Below are positions 36,901 to 47,850 of a stretch of DNA of 64,000 nt, one piece after another; position 1 is the first letter of the stretch, and the number at the start of each line of letters is the position of its first letter. The translations under genes and the position numbers were made by a program. The notes under the pieces are model-generated. The model was not told the origin of the DNA and searched no databases. It saw only the letters and a list, made by a program, of their open reading frames with translations. Source of the DNA: Siphonodentalium dalli (taxonomy: Eukaryota > Mollusca > Scaphopoda > Gadilida > Siphonodentaliidae); NCBI GenBank assembly GCA_032622095.1, contig CP136064.1, positions 111,588,004 through 111,652,003 of the forward strand, read 5' to 3'.

Positions 36901-37480
36901 TAATTAAATATATTTACATAGCCTGTCTGTGTTACACTAAATCCTGTTTGGTGATTGTCAACTGTCAATTGGATCACACACTTTCCCAATAACACAAAGA
37001 ATGTAACACGAACATGACGTCACAAATTGGCTACCTAATCTGACCTAATCCCTAAAAGTGGTCAGCAGAATAATGAGGCATGCTTTTCGAAGTTAAGCCA
37101 ATTTGCATCTGAAGCCAGCTATTTGTATCAATCACATTATTGTCGCAAAGTGCTTGAAAATCTTATGTTGGGCTGACTTAATGCATTGCGTGGGCTAGTA
37201 CACAAATTCTCGGCAGATTTTGTGAAAATTAATAAGAATACACTCACCTTTTTGTGGGAATAAATCATCAAAAAACTATATAATATAAGAAATGAATGTA
37301 GTGGGTGTGTGTGTTATTGTGGGATATGTCGCTGTGTTCATAGGGGGAACACATTCACAATATACCTTAACAACCACAGCGCAGTATCCCCCAATAACAC
37401 ACACCCACTACATTTCATTTCTTAAATAACGTCAAGACATCGCATAAGGGGGCAGCCAGGCATTGAATGAGTTAACAAAC
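36901..37480. other. Mostly unassigned, containing one hairpin
   Basis: The only structure is the inverted repeat at 37286-37424, listed separately. Confidence 0.5.
37286..37424. repeat. Inverted repeat with 50 bp arms
   Basis: TAAGAAATGAATGTAGTGGGTGTG and GTTATTGTGGGATA on the left pair with the complement at 37376-37424. The loop is about 40 bp. The arms match apart from a few small differences, suggesting a small MITE or foldback. Confidence 0.75.
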
Positions 37481-37627
37481 CTGTTCCGTTGATTACAAGT
37501 CGAACTGGTATCTGAGCTGTTCCAAAAGCAGTATTATATCCTGGCTCAGTGAAATAGTAATGAAGGTTGTTTCCATCTTGTCAATATGAATGCACGACGT
37601 CCAGTGCTGCACAGGAATTCCTTGGAC
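37481..37627 (-). pseudogene. Broken exon of an unidentified, possibly secreted, protein
   Basis: On the minus strand a good acceptor (ACTTTTCAG) precedes 37627 and a good donor (ACAG|GTTTGT) follows 37481, framing exactly 147 bases. The downstream two thirds translate to a very protein-like run including N-L-H-Y-Y-F-T-E-P-G-Y-N-T-A-F and I-P-V-R-L-V-I-N-G-T. In that frame an in-frame TGA sits just upstream (H-S-Y-stop-Q-D-G). If that stop is a single-base loss of a tryptophan codon, both exon ends are phase 1. Alternatively the start is in another frame (V-Q-G-I-P-V-Q-H-W) and one indel has occurred. Either reading requires one lesion. I do not recognise the family; N-G-T is a potential glycosylation site. 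Confidence 0.5.
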
Positions 37628-37965
37628 CTGAAAAGTATATATTAACCTTTACTTTACTGAATGCAGCTATAAAGGTATACATTGGAATAAGTCTATTATT
37701 CATTTGGAGGGATATTCATGAAAAATGGGCAGACGACAGATACACGAGTGGATAATACAACTGCAGAAGAATTCCTTTTCATTGGTGGGAAATGTTTTGA
37801 TAATAAGTCCAATAAATGGCCTATTGTTTAACTTATTATCAGAACATTTCATAAGGGAGATACTCGGCAATGACTATTTAGTAAAGAAAGTGTTAAAGAC
37901 ATATTATGCACCTATTTCAGTTTTCACTTACTGAAGGTGATTTTACTATTCAGCCACCACACCTA

Positions 37966-38175
37966 CAGTAATGCTCTAATTAATCGACTCCTTAACCACA
38001 GCAGAATTATGGGTAACTTTTCAGGATTCAGTTGGAAATATGGCTTGTTGCCATTCATCAGAAAGCTCTTGGCCAAGAGCTTTCCGATTAATGGCAACAA
38101 GACATATTTCCGACTAAATCCTGAAAAGTTACCCATAATTCTGCTGTGGGGAGTCGATTATTTAGAGCATTACTG
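37966..38175. mobile_element. Palindromic 210 bp MITE, TA-flanked
   Basis: CAGTAATGCTCTAATTAATC on the left is mirrored on the right, and the whole element folds at CTCTTGGCCAAGAG in its centre. TA stands outside each end (37964-37965, 38176-38177), as for Tc1/mariner-type elements. The arms are about 100 bp with few mismatches. A half copy lies at 56967-57055. Confidence 0.88.
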
Positions 38176-38279
38176 TATTTGAATAATGTATCAGTCAAGT
38201 ATTATAGCTGAAAAATTCAACATTGGTTTTACCTTTACTAAAACATAACATCTGACTTGCATAATAATGTAAATGAACA

Positions 38280-38540
38280 AGCCTGCAAATAGTGTGTCTG
38301 TCATTTGCAGAATGAGGTCCACAGAGTGTAAATTTAGTGATGCTATCCCACATCCCAAATTCACCCTCTGGGAACCTCATTCTGCTGAGGTCTCAACTCC
38401 TATGGCCCATGGGAGACCTGAGGATCAGATTGAAGTTCCCCAGTTGAAGTTGGTGATGTTCACACATTAGTCACCTCGATTATGCATTTTATCTTCTCTA
38501 ATTTTATGGGATATAGAATCTTCCCAGAAGAGAACAAGAG
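38280..38540. mobile_element. MITE copy, GCAGAATGAGG family
   Basis: GCAGAATGAGGTCC, then GTGATGCTATCCCA, is mirrored by AATTCACCCTCTGGGAACCTCATTCTGC. It is followed by the family tail (GGGAGACCTGAGG, CCAGTTGAAGTTGGTGATG). Related copies are at 22690-23130 and 62976-63430. Confidence 0.7.
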
Positions 38541-38544
38541 CATC

Positions 38545-40403
38545 GTAACAAATTTCATGACGATCTGACCAAAGCTACAACCTGTAGGCCGCGCCAGAGG
38601 ATTTAGTCATGCAAAGAGTTAAATCCAAGATGGCTTCTGGTGACCATTTGTTTTGGCCGAATGACCCCCAAAATGACTCGTTCCCATCTACATGTCAATA
38701 TTAATATCCATGACAAATTTCATGATGATCAGACAAACGGTACGACCTGTAGCCTGTGCTAATGGATTGAATATTGAAATCCAAGACGGCCACTGGCGGC
38801 CATGTTTTTTTCCCGAATGAACCCAAAATGACTCGTTCCCATCTACATTTCAATGTCAACAGCTATGACACATTTTATGATGACCCGACCAAGGGTACGA
38901 CCTGTAGGTCGTACCAAAGAATTTAGTCATGAAAAGAGTAAATGTAAGATGGCGGCCGGCAGCCATGTTTTTTAGCCGAATGACCCCAAAATTACTCGTT
39001 CCCATCTACATGTCAATGTTAACATTCAAGACAAATTTCATGATGATCAGACCAAAGGTACCTGTACGACCTGTAGCCCGTGCTACTGGATTGAATTTTG
39101 AAATCCAAGATGGCCACTGGCGGCCATGTTGTTTGTCCGAATGACCCCAAAACGACTCGTTCCCATCTGCATTCCAATTTCAACAGCCATGACAAATTTC
39201 ATGATGATCAGACTAAAGGTACGACCTGTAGCCCGTGCTAAAGGATTTAGTCATACAAAGAGTACAATCCAAAATGGCTGCTGGCGGCCATGTTTTTTTG
39301 CCGAATGACCCCAAAATGACTCGTTCCCATCTACATGTCATTGTTAACATCCATGAAAAAATTTATGATGATCCGACCAAAGGTACGTCTACGACCTGTA
39401 GGCCGTGCCAAAAAATTTAGTCATGCAAAGAGTAAAATCTAAGATGGCTGCCGGCGCGGTGGCCATGTTTTTGGGGCGAACAACCCCAAAATTACTCGTT
39501 CCCATCTACATGTCAATATTAACATCCAAGACAAATTTCATGATGATCAGACGAACAGTACGACCTGTAGCCCGTGCTAATGGATTGAATATTGAAATCC
39601 AAGATGGCCACTGGCGGCCATGTTTTTTTCCTGAATGAACACAAAATGACTCGTTCCCATCAACATGTCAATGTCAACAGCCATGACAAATTTCATGATG
39701 ATCAGAATGAAAGTGTCAATGACACTGTAGCTCAACTTAGGTAGGGGAATAATTTAATGGTTTACAGTAAATGGAGAAATAGGAAAGATGCTGATTGAAA
39801 TGTCTTACCTGTGCCAAAGGATTTAGTCATGCAAATAGTAAAATCCAAGATGGCTGCTGCCGAATGACCCCAAAAGAACTTGTTCCCATCTACATGTCAT
39901 TATTAACATCCATGACAAATTTTATGAAGATCCGACCAAAGCTACAACCTGTAGCCTACTCCAAAGGATTTAGTCATGCAAAGAGTAAAATCCAAGATGG
40001 TTGCTGGCGGCCATGTTTTTTTGCCGAACGACCCCAAAATGACTTGTTCCGATCTACATGTCAATATTATCATCCATGACAAATTTCATGATTATCAGAC
40101 GAATAGTATGACATGTAGCCCGCCCGCGTCAATGGATTTAATTTTGAAATCCAAGATGGGCCACCAGCGGCCATGTTTTTTGGCCGAATGACCCATCTAC
40201 ATGTCAATGTCAACATTCATGATAAATTGCATAAAGATCAGACAAAAGGTACGACATGTAGCCCGCGCCAAAGGATTTAGTCATGCAAAGAGTAAAATCC
40301 AAGATGGCTGCTGGTGGCCATGTTTTTTGGCTGAACGACCCCAAAATAACTAGATGTCATTGTTAACATCCATGACAAATTTCATGAAGATCTGACCAAA
40401 GCT
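38545..40403 (+). repeat. R160 array, forward block
   Basis: About eleven A/B units. A left module (TGAAAGTGTCAATGACACTG) is embedded at 39708-39810, so one element has inserted into, or been joined to, another. The last unit leads with CATGAAGATCTGACCAAAGCT straight into the 295 bp TIR element. Confidence 0.9.
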
Positions 40404-40698
40404 AAAGATCGAACACATATGCACATGGCATACTGTTGTAAAATGCTCATTTGTGTTCTATATTATCCAATACATATCGTTGTATATGTGAACAAAGACA
40501 GCACTTTATTTGATGTATCTGTCATATATATGTTATATTATTGAATAAATATATGCCACTACTCACGTTTTATTGAACATATACATGACATAGACTTTTA
40601 TACAGGCACTGGATGTTCGATGTTGTAAACATATATGTGGTATTTTACAACACAAATGTGCATGTTACAACACCAGTGTGCATATGTGTTCGATCTTT
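40404..40698. mobile_element. 295 bp TIR element at palindrome axis, copy 1
   Basis: The ends are AAAGATCGAACACATATGCA and its complement TGCATATGTGTTCGATCTTT. The interior matches the 460 bp family near 2840-3560 in reverse orientation. The flanks GACCAAAGCT and AGCTTTGGTC are themselves mirrored because the R160 arrays on the two sides face each other. Confidence 0.9.
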
Positions 40699-41384
40699 AG
40701 CTTTGGTCAGATCTTCATGAAATTTGTCATGAATATTGACATTGACATGTAGATGGGAACGAGTCATTTTGGGGTCATTTGGCCAAAAAACATGGCCGCC
40801 AGCAGCCATCTTGGATTTTACTCTTTGCATGACTAAATCGTTTAGCACGGGCTACAGGTCGTACCTTTGGTCGGAACTTCATGAAATTTGTCATTGATAT
40901 TAGAAATGACATGTATATGGGACGAGTCATTTTGGGGTTATTTGGCCGAAAAACATGGCCGCCAGCAGCCATCTTGGATTTTACTCTTTGCATTACTAAA
41001 TCCTTTGGCGCGGGCTACAGGTTGTACCTTTGGTCTAATCTTTATGAAATTTGTCATGGATATTGACATTGACATGTAGATGGGAACGAGTCATTTGGGG
41101 TCATTTGGCCAAAAAACATGGCCGCTGGCGGTCATCTCGGATTTAAAAATTTAAGCCATTGGCGCGGGCTACAGGTCGTACTGTTCGTCTGATCATGAAA
41201 TGTGTTATGGATGTTAACAATGACATGTAGATGGGAACGAGCCATTTTAGGGTTTTTCGGCATTAAAGCATGGCTGCCAATGGCCATGTTGGATTTTACT
41301 TTTTGCATGACTAAAGCTATCAAATATTTTTGAATATAGCCGCCAGCAACCATCTTAGATTTTACTTGTATATACATACCGGTA
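40699..41384 (-). repeat. R160 array, reverse block 1
   Basis: Units read in the opposite direction (GGCCGCCAGCAGCCATCTTGG, TACTCTTTGCATGACTAAATC). The block runs from the palindrome axis to an inverted left module. Confidence 0.92.
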
Positions 41385-41474
41385 TATCTCTCCATGTTGA
41401 TAACCTAGTATTAGACATTCAATTTTCCACATTCCTAATCGCTCCATTGACTGTAACACATTAAATTATTCCCT
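41385..41474 (-). repeat. Inverted R160 left module, copy 1
   Basis: It is the complement of 51369-51480: AGGGAATAATTTAATG, CAGTCAATGGAGCGATTAGG, TCTAATACTAG and TATCAACATG. It lacks the terminal palindrome GTGTCAATGACAC and is fused at 41474 to a forward array. Its inner edge (GAGAGATATACCGG) is the unoccupied counterpart of the Helitron insertion site at 51478. Confidence 0.9.
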
Positions 41475-41983
41475 GAAGATCTGACCAAAGGTACGACCTG
41501 TAGCCCGTGCCAAAGGATTTAGTAATGTAAAGAGTAAAATTCAAGATGGTTGCTGGCGGCCATGTTTTTTGGCCGAATGACCCCAAAATGACTCGTTCAC
41601 ATCTACATGTCATTGTTAACATCCGTGACAAATTTCATGAAGATCCGACCAAAGGTATGACCTGTAGCCCGTGCTAAACGATTTAGTCATGCAAAGAGTA
41701 AAATTCAAGATGGTTGCTGGCGGCCATGTTTTTTGGCCGAATGACCCCAAAATGACTCGTTCACATCTACATGTCATTGTTAACATCCGTGCCAAATTTC
41801 ATGGAGATCCGACCAAAGGTATGACATGTAGCCCGTGCTAAACGATTTAGTCATGCAAAGAGTAAAATTCAAGATGGCTGCTGGCGGCCATGTTTTTTGG
41901 CGGAATGACCCCAAAATTACTCGTTCCATCTAGATGTCATTGTTAACATCCATGACAAATTTCATGAAGATCTGACCAAAGCT
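41475..41983 (+). repeat. R160 array, forward block 2
   Basis: Three to four type A units, nearly identical to each other (AAACGATTTAGTCATGCAAAG, TTCAAGATGGTTGCTGGCGG). They lead into the second 295 bp element. Confidence 0.9.
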
Positions 41984-42278
41984 AAAGATCGAACACATAT
42001 GCACACATCATGCTGTTGTAAAATGCTCATTTATGTTCTATATTATCCAATACATATGGTTGTATATGTGAACAAAGACAGCACTTTATTTGATGTATGT
42101 GTCATATATATGTTATATTATTGAATAAATATATGCCACTACTCACTTTTTATTGAACATATACATGACATTGACTTTTATACAGGCACTGGATGTTCGA
42201 TGTTGTAAACATATATGTGGTATTTTAAAACACAAATGTGCATGTTACAACACCAGTGTGCATATGTGTTCGATCTTT
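41984..42278. mobile_element. 295 bp TIR element at palindrome axis, copy 2
   Basis: Same length, ends and flanks as copy 1, with only scattered substitutions, for example CACATCATGCTG against CACATGGCATACTG. Confidence 0.9.
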
Positions 42279-42890
42279 AGCTTTGTTCAGATCTTCATGA
42301 AATTTGTCATGAATATTGACATTGACATGTAGATGGGAACGAGTCATTTTGGGGCCATTTGGCCAAAAAACATGGCCGCCAGCAGCCATCTTGGATTTTA
42401 CTCTTTGCATGACTAAATCCTTTGGCGCGGGCTACAGGTTGTACCTTTGGTCTAATCTTTATGAAATTTGTCATGGATTTTGACATTGACATGTAGATGG
42501 GAACGAGTCATTTGGGGTCATTTGGCCAAAAAACATGGCCGCTGGCGGTCATCTCGGATTAAAAAATTTAAGCCATTGGCGCGGGCTACAGGTCGTACTG
42601 TTCGTCTGATCATGAAATGTGTTATGGATGTTAACAATGACATGTAGATGGGAACGAGCCATTTTAGGGTTTTTCGGCATTAAAGCATGGCTGCCAATGG
42701 CCATGTTGGATTTTACTTTTTGCATGACTAAAGCTATCAAATATTTTTAAATATAGCCGCCAGCAACCATCTTAGATTTTACTTTTATATACATACCGGT
42801 ATATCTCTCCATGTTGATAACCTAGTATTAGACATTCAATTTTCCACATTCCTAATCGCTCCATTGACTGTAACACATTAAATTATTCCC
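42279..42890 (-). repeat. R160 reverse block 2 with inverted left module
   Basis: This is a shorter version of 40699-41474 with one fewer unit pair. The inverted left module is at 42796-42890 and is again fused to a forward array at CCCTGAAGATCTG. Confidence 0.9.
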
Positions 42891-43237
42891 TGAAGATCTG
42901 ACCAAAGGTACGACCTGTAGCCCGTGCCAAAGGATTTAGTAATGTAAAGAGTAAAATTCAAGATGGTTGCTGGGGGCCATGTTTTTTGGCCGAATGACCC
43001 CAAAATGACTCATTCACATCTACGTGTCATTGTTAACATCTGTGACAAATTTCATGAAGATCCGACCAATGGTACGACCTGTAGCCCGTGCTAAACGATT
43101 TAGTCATGCAAAGAGTAAAATTCAAGATGGCTGCTGGCGGCCATGTTTTTTGGTGGAATGACCCCAAAATTACTCGTTCCCATCTAGATGTCATTGTTAA
43201 CATCCATGACAAATTTCATGAAGATCTGACCAAAGCT
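42891..43237 (+). repeat. R160 array, forward block 3
   Basis: About two units, the shortest of the forward blocks, matching block 2. Confidence 0.9.
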
Positions 43238-43532
43238 AAAGATCGAACACATATGCACACGGCATGCTGTTGTAAAATGCTCATTTATGTTCTATATTAT
43301 CCAATACATATGGTTGTATATGTGAACAAAGACAGCACTTTATTTTATGTATGTGTCATATATATGTTATATTATTGAATAAATATATGCCACTACTCAC
43401 TTTTTATTGAACATATACATGACATCGACTTTTATACAGCCACTGGATGTTCGATGTTTTAAACATATATGTGGTATTTTACAACACAAATGTGCATGTT
43501 ACAACACCAGTGTGCATATGTGTTCGATCTTT
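43238..43532. mobile_element. 295 bp TIR element at palindrome axis, copy 3
   Basis: Third copy with identical length and ends. Spacing from copy 2 is 1254 bp; copies 1 and 2 are 1580 bp apart. The difference is due to the number of R160 units. Confidence 0.9.
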
Positions 43533-44424
43533 AGCTTTGGTCAGATCTTCATGAAATTTGTCATGAATATTGACATTGACATGTAGATGGGTACGAGTCA
43601 TTTTGGGGTCATTTGGCTAAAAAACATGGCCGCCAGCAGCCATCTTGGATTTTACTCTTTGCATGACTAAATCCTTTGGCATTGGCTACAGGTCGTACCT
43701 TTGGTCGGAACTTCATTAAATTTGTCATTGATATTAGAAATGACATGTATATGTGAACGAGTCATTTTGGGGTTATTTGGCCGAAAAACATGGCCGCCAG
43801 CAGCCATCTTGGATTTTATTCTTTGCATTACTAAATCCTATGGCGCGGGCTACAGGTTGTACCTTTGGTCTAATCTTTATGAAATTTGTCATGTATGTTA
43901 ACACTGACATGTAGATGGGAACGAGTCATTTTGAGGCCATTCGGCCAAAAAACATGGCCGCCAGCAGCCATCTTGGATTTTACTCTTTGCATTACTAAAT
44001 CCTTTGGCGCGGGCTACAGGTTGTACCTTTGATCTAATCTTTATGAAATTTGTCATGAATATTGACATTGGCATGTAGATGGGAACGAGTCATTTTGGGG
44101 TCATTTGGCCAAAAAACATGGCCGCTGGCGGTCATCTCGGATTTAAAAATTCAATCCATTGGCGCGGGCTACAGGTCGTACCTGTTATGGATGTTAACAA
44201 TGACATGTAGATGGGAAAGAGCCATTTTAGGGTTATTCGGCATTAAAACATGGCTGCCAGTGGCCATCTTGGATTTTACATCTTGCATGACTAAAGCTAG
44301 CCGCCAGCAACCATCTTAGATTTTACTTTTATATATATCTCTTCATGTTGATAACCTAGTATTAGACATTCAACTTTCCACATTCCTAATCGCTCCATTG
44401 ACTGTAACACATTAAATTATTCCC
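43533..44424 (-). repeat. R160 reverse block 3 with inverted left module
   Basis: About five reverse units. The inverted left module is at 44335-44424 and is fused to the following forward array at the same base as in the other two blocks. Confidence 0.9.
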
Positions 44425-47302
44425 TGAAGATCTGACCAAAGGTACGACCTGTAGCCCGTGCCAAAGGATTTAGTAATGTAAAGAGTAAAATTCAAGATGG
44501 TTGCTGGCGGCCATGTTTTTTGGCCGAATGACCCCAAAATGACTCGTTCACATCTACATGTCATTGTTAACATCCGTGACAAATTTCATGAAGATCCGAC
44601 CAAAGGTATGACCTGTAGCCCGTGCTAAACGATTTAGTCATGCAAAGAGTAAAATTCAAGATGGTTGCTGGCGGCCATGTTTTTTGACCGAATGAACACA
44701 AAATGACTCGTTCACATCTAGATGTCATTGTTAACATCCGTGACAAATTTCATGAAGATCCGACCAAAGGTATGACCTGTAGCCCGTGCTAAGAATTTAG
44801 TCATACAAAGAGTAAAATCCAAGATGGCTGCTGGCGGCCACGTTTTTTCCGCCAAATGACCCCAAAATTACTCGTTCCCATCTACATATCAACATTAACA
44901 TCCAGGACAAATTTCATGATGATCAGACGAATAGTACGACCTGTGGCCCGTGCTAATGGATTAAATTTTGAAATCCAAGATGGCCGCTGGCGGCCATGTT
45001 TTTTTGTCCGAATGACCCCAAAATGACTCGTTCCCATTTACATTCCAATTTCAACAGCCATGAAAAATTTTATGATGATCAGACTAAAGGTACGACCTGT
45101 AGCCCGTGCTAAAGGATTTAGTCATACAAAGAGTAAAATCCAAGATGGCTGCTGGCGGCCATCTTTTTTGGCCGAATGACCCCAAAATGACTCGTTCCCA
45201 TCTACATGTCATTATTAACATTCATAAAATTTTTTATGATGATCAGACTAAAGATACAACCTGTAGCCCGTGCTAAAGGATTTAGTCATACAAAGAGTAA
45301 ATTCCAAGATGGCTGCTGGCGACCATGTTTTTGGCCGATTGACCCCAAAATTACCCGTTCCCATCTATATGTCATTGTTAACATCCATGAGAAATTTTAT
45401 GATGATCAGACTAAAGGTACGACCTGCAGCCCGTGATAAAGAAGTTAGTCATACAAAGAGTAAAATCTAAGATGGCTGCTGGTGGCCATGTTTTTGGCCG
45501 AATGACCCCAAAATTACTCGTTCCCATCTACATGTAAATATTATCATCCATGACAAATTTCATGATGATCAGACAATCAGTACGACCTGTGGCCCGTGCT
45601 AATGGATTAAATTTTGAAATCCAAGATGGCCGCTGGCGGCCATGTTTTTTGGCCGAATGACCCCAAAATGACTCGTTCCCATCTACATGTCAATATTAAC
45701 ATTCTTGACAAATTTTATGATGATCAGACTAAAAGTAGGTCCTGTAGCCCGTGCTAAAGGATTTAGTCATGCAAAGAGTAAAATCCAAGACGGCTGCTGG
45801 CGGCCATGTGTTTTGGCCGATTGACCCCAAAATGACTCGTTCCAATCTACATGTCATTGTTAACATCCATGACAAATTTGATGATGATCAGACTAAAGGT
45901 ACCACCTGTAGCCCGTGCTAAAGAATTTAGTCATACAAAGAGTAAAATCCAAGATGGCTGCTGGCGGCCATGTTTTTGGGCCGAATGACCCCAAAATTAC
46001 TCGTTCCCATCTACATATCAATATTAACATCCATGACAAATTTCATGACGATCAGACGAACAGTGCGACCTGTGGCCCGTGCTAATGGATTGAATTTTGA
46101 AAACAAAGATGGCCACTGGCGGCCATGTTTTTTGTCCGAATGACCCCAAAATGACTCGTTCCCATCTACATTTCAATTTCAACAGCCATGATAAATTTCA
46201 TGATTATCAGACTAAAGGTACGACCTGTAGCCCGTGCTAAAGGATTTAGTCATACAAAGAGTAAAATCCAAGATGGCTGCTGACGGCCATGTTTTTTGGC
46301 CGAATGACCCCAAAATGACTCGTTCCCATCTACATGTCATTATTAACATTCTTGACAAATTTTATGATGATCAGACTAAAAGTAGGACCTGTAGCCCGTG
46401 CTAAAGGATTTAGTCATGCAAAGAGTAAAATCCAAGACGGCTGCTGGCGGCCATGTTTTTTGGCCGATTGACCCCAAAATGACTCGTTCCAATCTACATG
46501 TCATTGTTAACATCCATGACAAATTTGATGATGATCAGACTAAAGGTACCACCTGTAGCCCGTGCTAAAGAATTTAGTCATACAAAGAGTAAAATCCAAG
46601 ATGGCTGCTGGCGGCCATGTTTTTGGGCCGAATGACCCCAAAATGACTCGTTCCCATCTACATTTCAATTTCAACAGCCATGATAAATTTCATGATTATC
46701 AGACTAAAGGTACGACCTGTAGCCCGTGCTAAAGGATTTAGTCATACAAAGAGTAAAATCCAAGATGGCTGCTGGCGGCCATGTTTTTTGCCCGAATAAC
46801 CCAAAAATGACTCGTTCCCATCTACATGTCATTGTTAACATCCATGTCAAATTTTATGACGATCTGACTGAAGGTACGACCTGTAGCCCGTGCTAAAGGA
46901 TTTAGTCATGCAAAGAGTAAAATCGAAGATGGCTGTTGGCGGCCATGTTTTTTGGCCGAATGACCCCAAAATTACTCGTTCCCATCTACATGTCAATATT
47001 AACATCCATGACAAATTTCATGACGATCAGACGAACAGTACGGCCTGTAGCCCGTGCTAATGGATTGAACTTTGAAATCTAAGATGGCCGCTGGCGGCCA
47101 TGTTTTTTTTCCGTATGACCCCAAAATGAATCATTCCGGTACAAATGTTGATGTCAACAGCTATGACAAATTTCATAATGATCCGATCAAAGGTACGACC
47201 TGTAGCCTCTATTGTTGACGCGTTACGTACACACGCACACACGGACGACGGACGACAAAGCCATGGCAATAGCTCAAACTTTACAAAGTAAAGTTGAGCT
47301 AA
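44425..47302 (+). repeat. R160 array, forward block 4 with right end
   Basis: About seventeen units of alternating A and B type. A multi-unit block is itself duplicated: 45730-46000 and 46370-46640 share AAAGTAGG(T/A)CCTGTAGCCC, CCAAGACGGCTGC and GGTACCACCTG. The array ends with TTGTTGACGCGTTACG, ACGGACGACGGACGAC, GCCATGGCAA and the hairpin at 47270-47301. Confidence 0.92.
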
Positions 47303-47850
47303 AAATGGATGTATAGCCAAATTTCACTTCTTTTTTGCTCACGATATCAGTGACAATAAAATCTTCGTTACTGTGATTAACATTACAAGCTGATCCACAT
47401 TAACATGGAAAACAATGTGAAATTATTCAAGCTGGCCCGGCTGGCTTTCAATTTATTTGTTAAGATTTTATGTTTTACGTTGTCAAAAGTCTATTTTATT
47501 CCATTATTTATTATATCTTTATTTCCATGTCACATATGGTCAAGTGTGCTTTCATTTTATTGCTTATTTTCAGCTGAGTTCTGCATAGTTATTCTAATTT
47601 TGTTGTATCAGTAGATGGAATCCTGATTAAATTTTATTTTTCCAATAGCGCAGTGTCTAGTTCTATCAAGTTGAATTTGGGTTATTGTTGGCCATTGTGC
47701 AACTGATCCAACTTCTGATAACCTCTATATGTAGTATAGCATTAGTATTAACTATATAGACCTGTTTCTGTTCAAAACACATCAAAATAAGACTCAATAG
47801 CAGGAATGGAAAACAAATTTGGCATATGGAAAAAACTGTTTTTTGGAACC
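47303..47850. other. Unassigned stretch
   Basis: A 69-codon hydrophobic frame (47405-47614, plus) could by composition be membrane-spanning, but it has no splice or promoter support. I do not annotate it as a gene. Confidence 0.4.

Noticed and set aside
38929-47320. Many 60-95 codon frames with K-S-K-M-A-A-G-G-H-V-F
   Set aside because: They are translations of the R160 dyad region on either strand, not proteins. The same words appear in all frames as unit phase shifts.
47405-47614. 69-codon hydrophobic plus-strand frame
   Set aside because: T-rich DNA gives F/L/I-rich translations by chance. No start context, splice site or homologue could be recognised.
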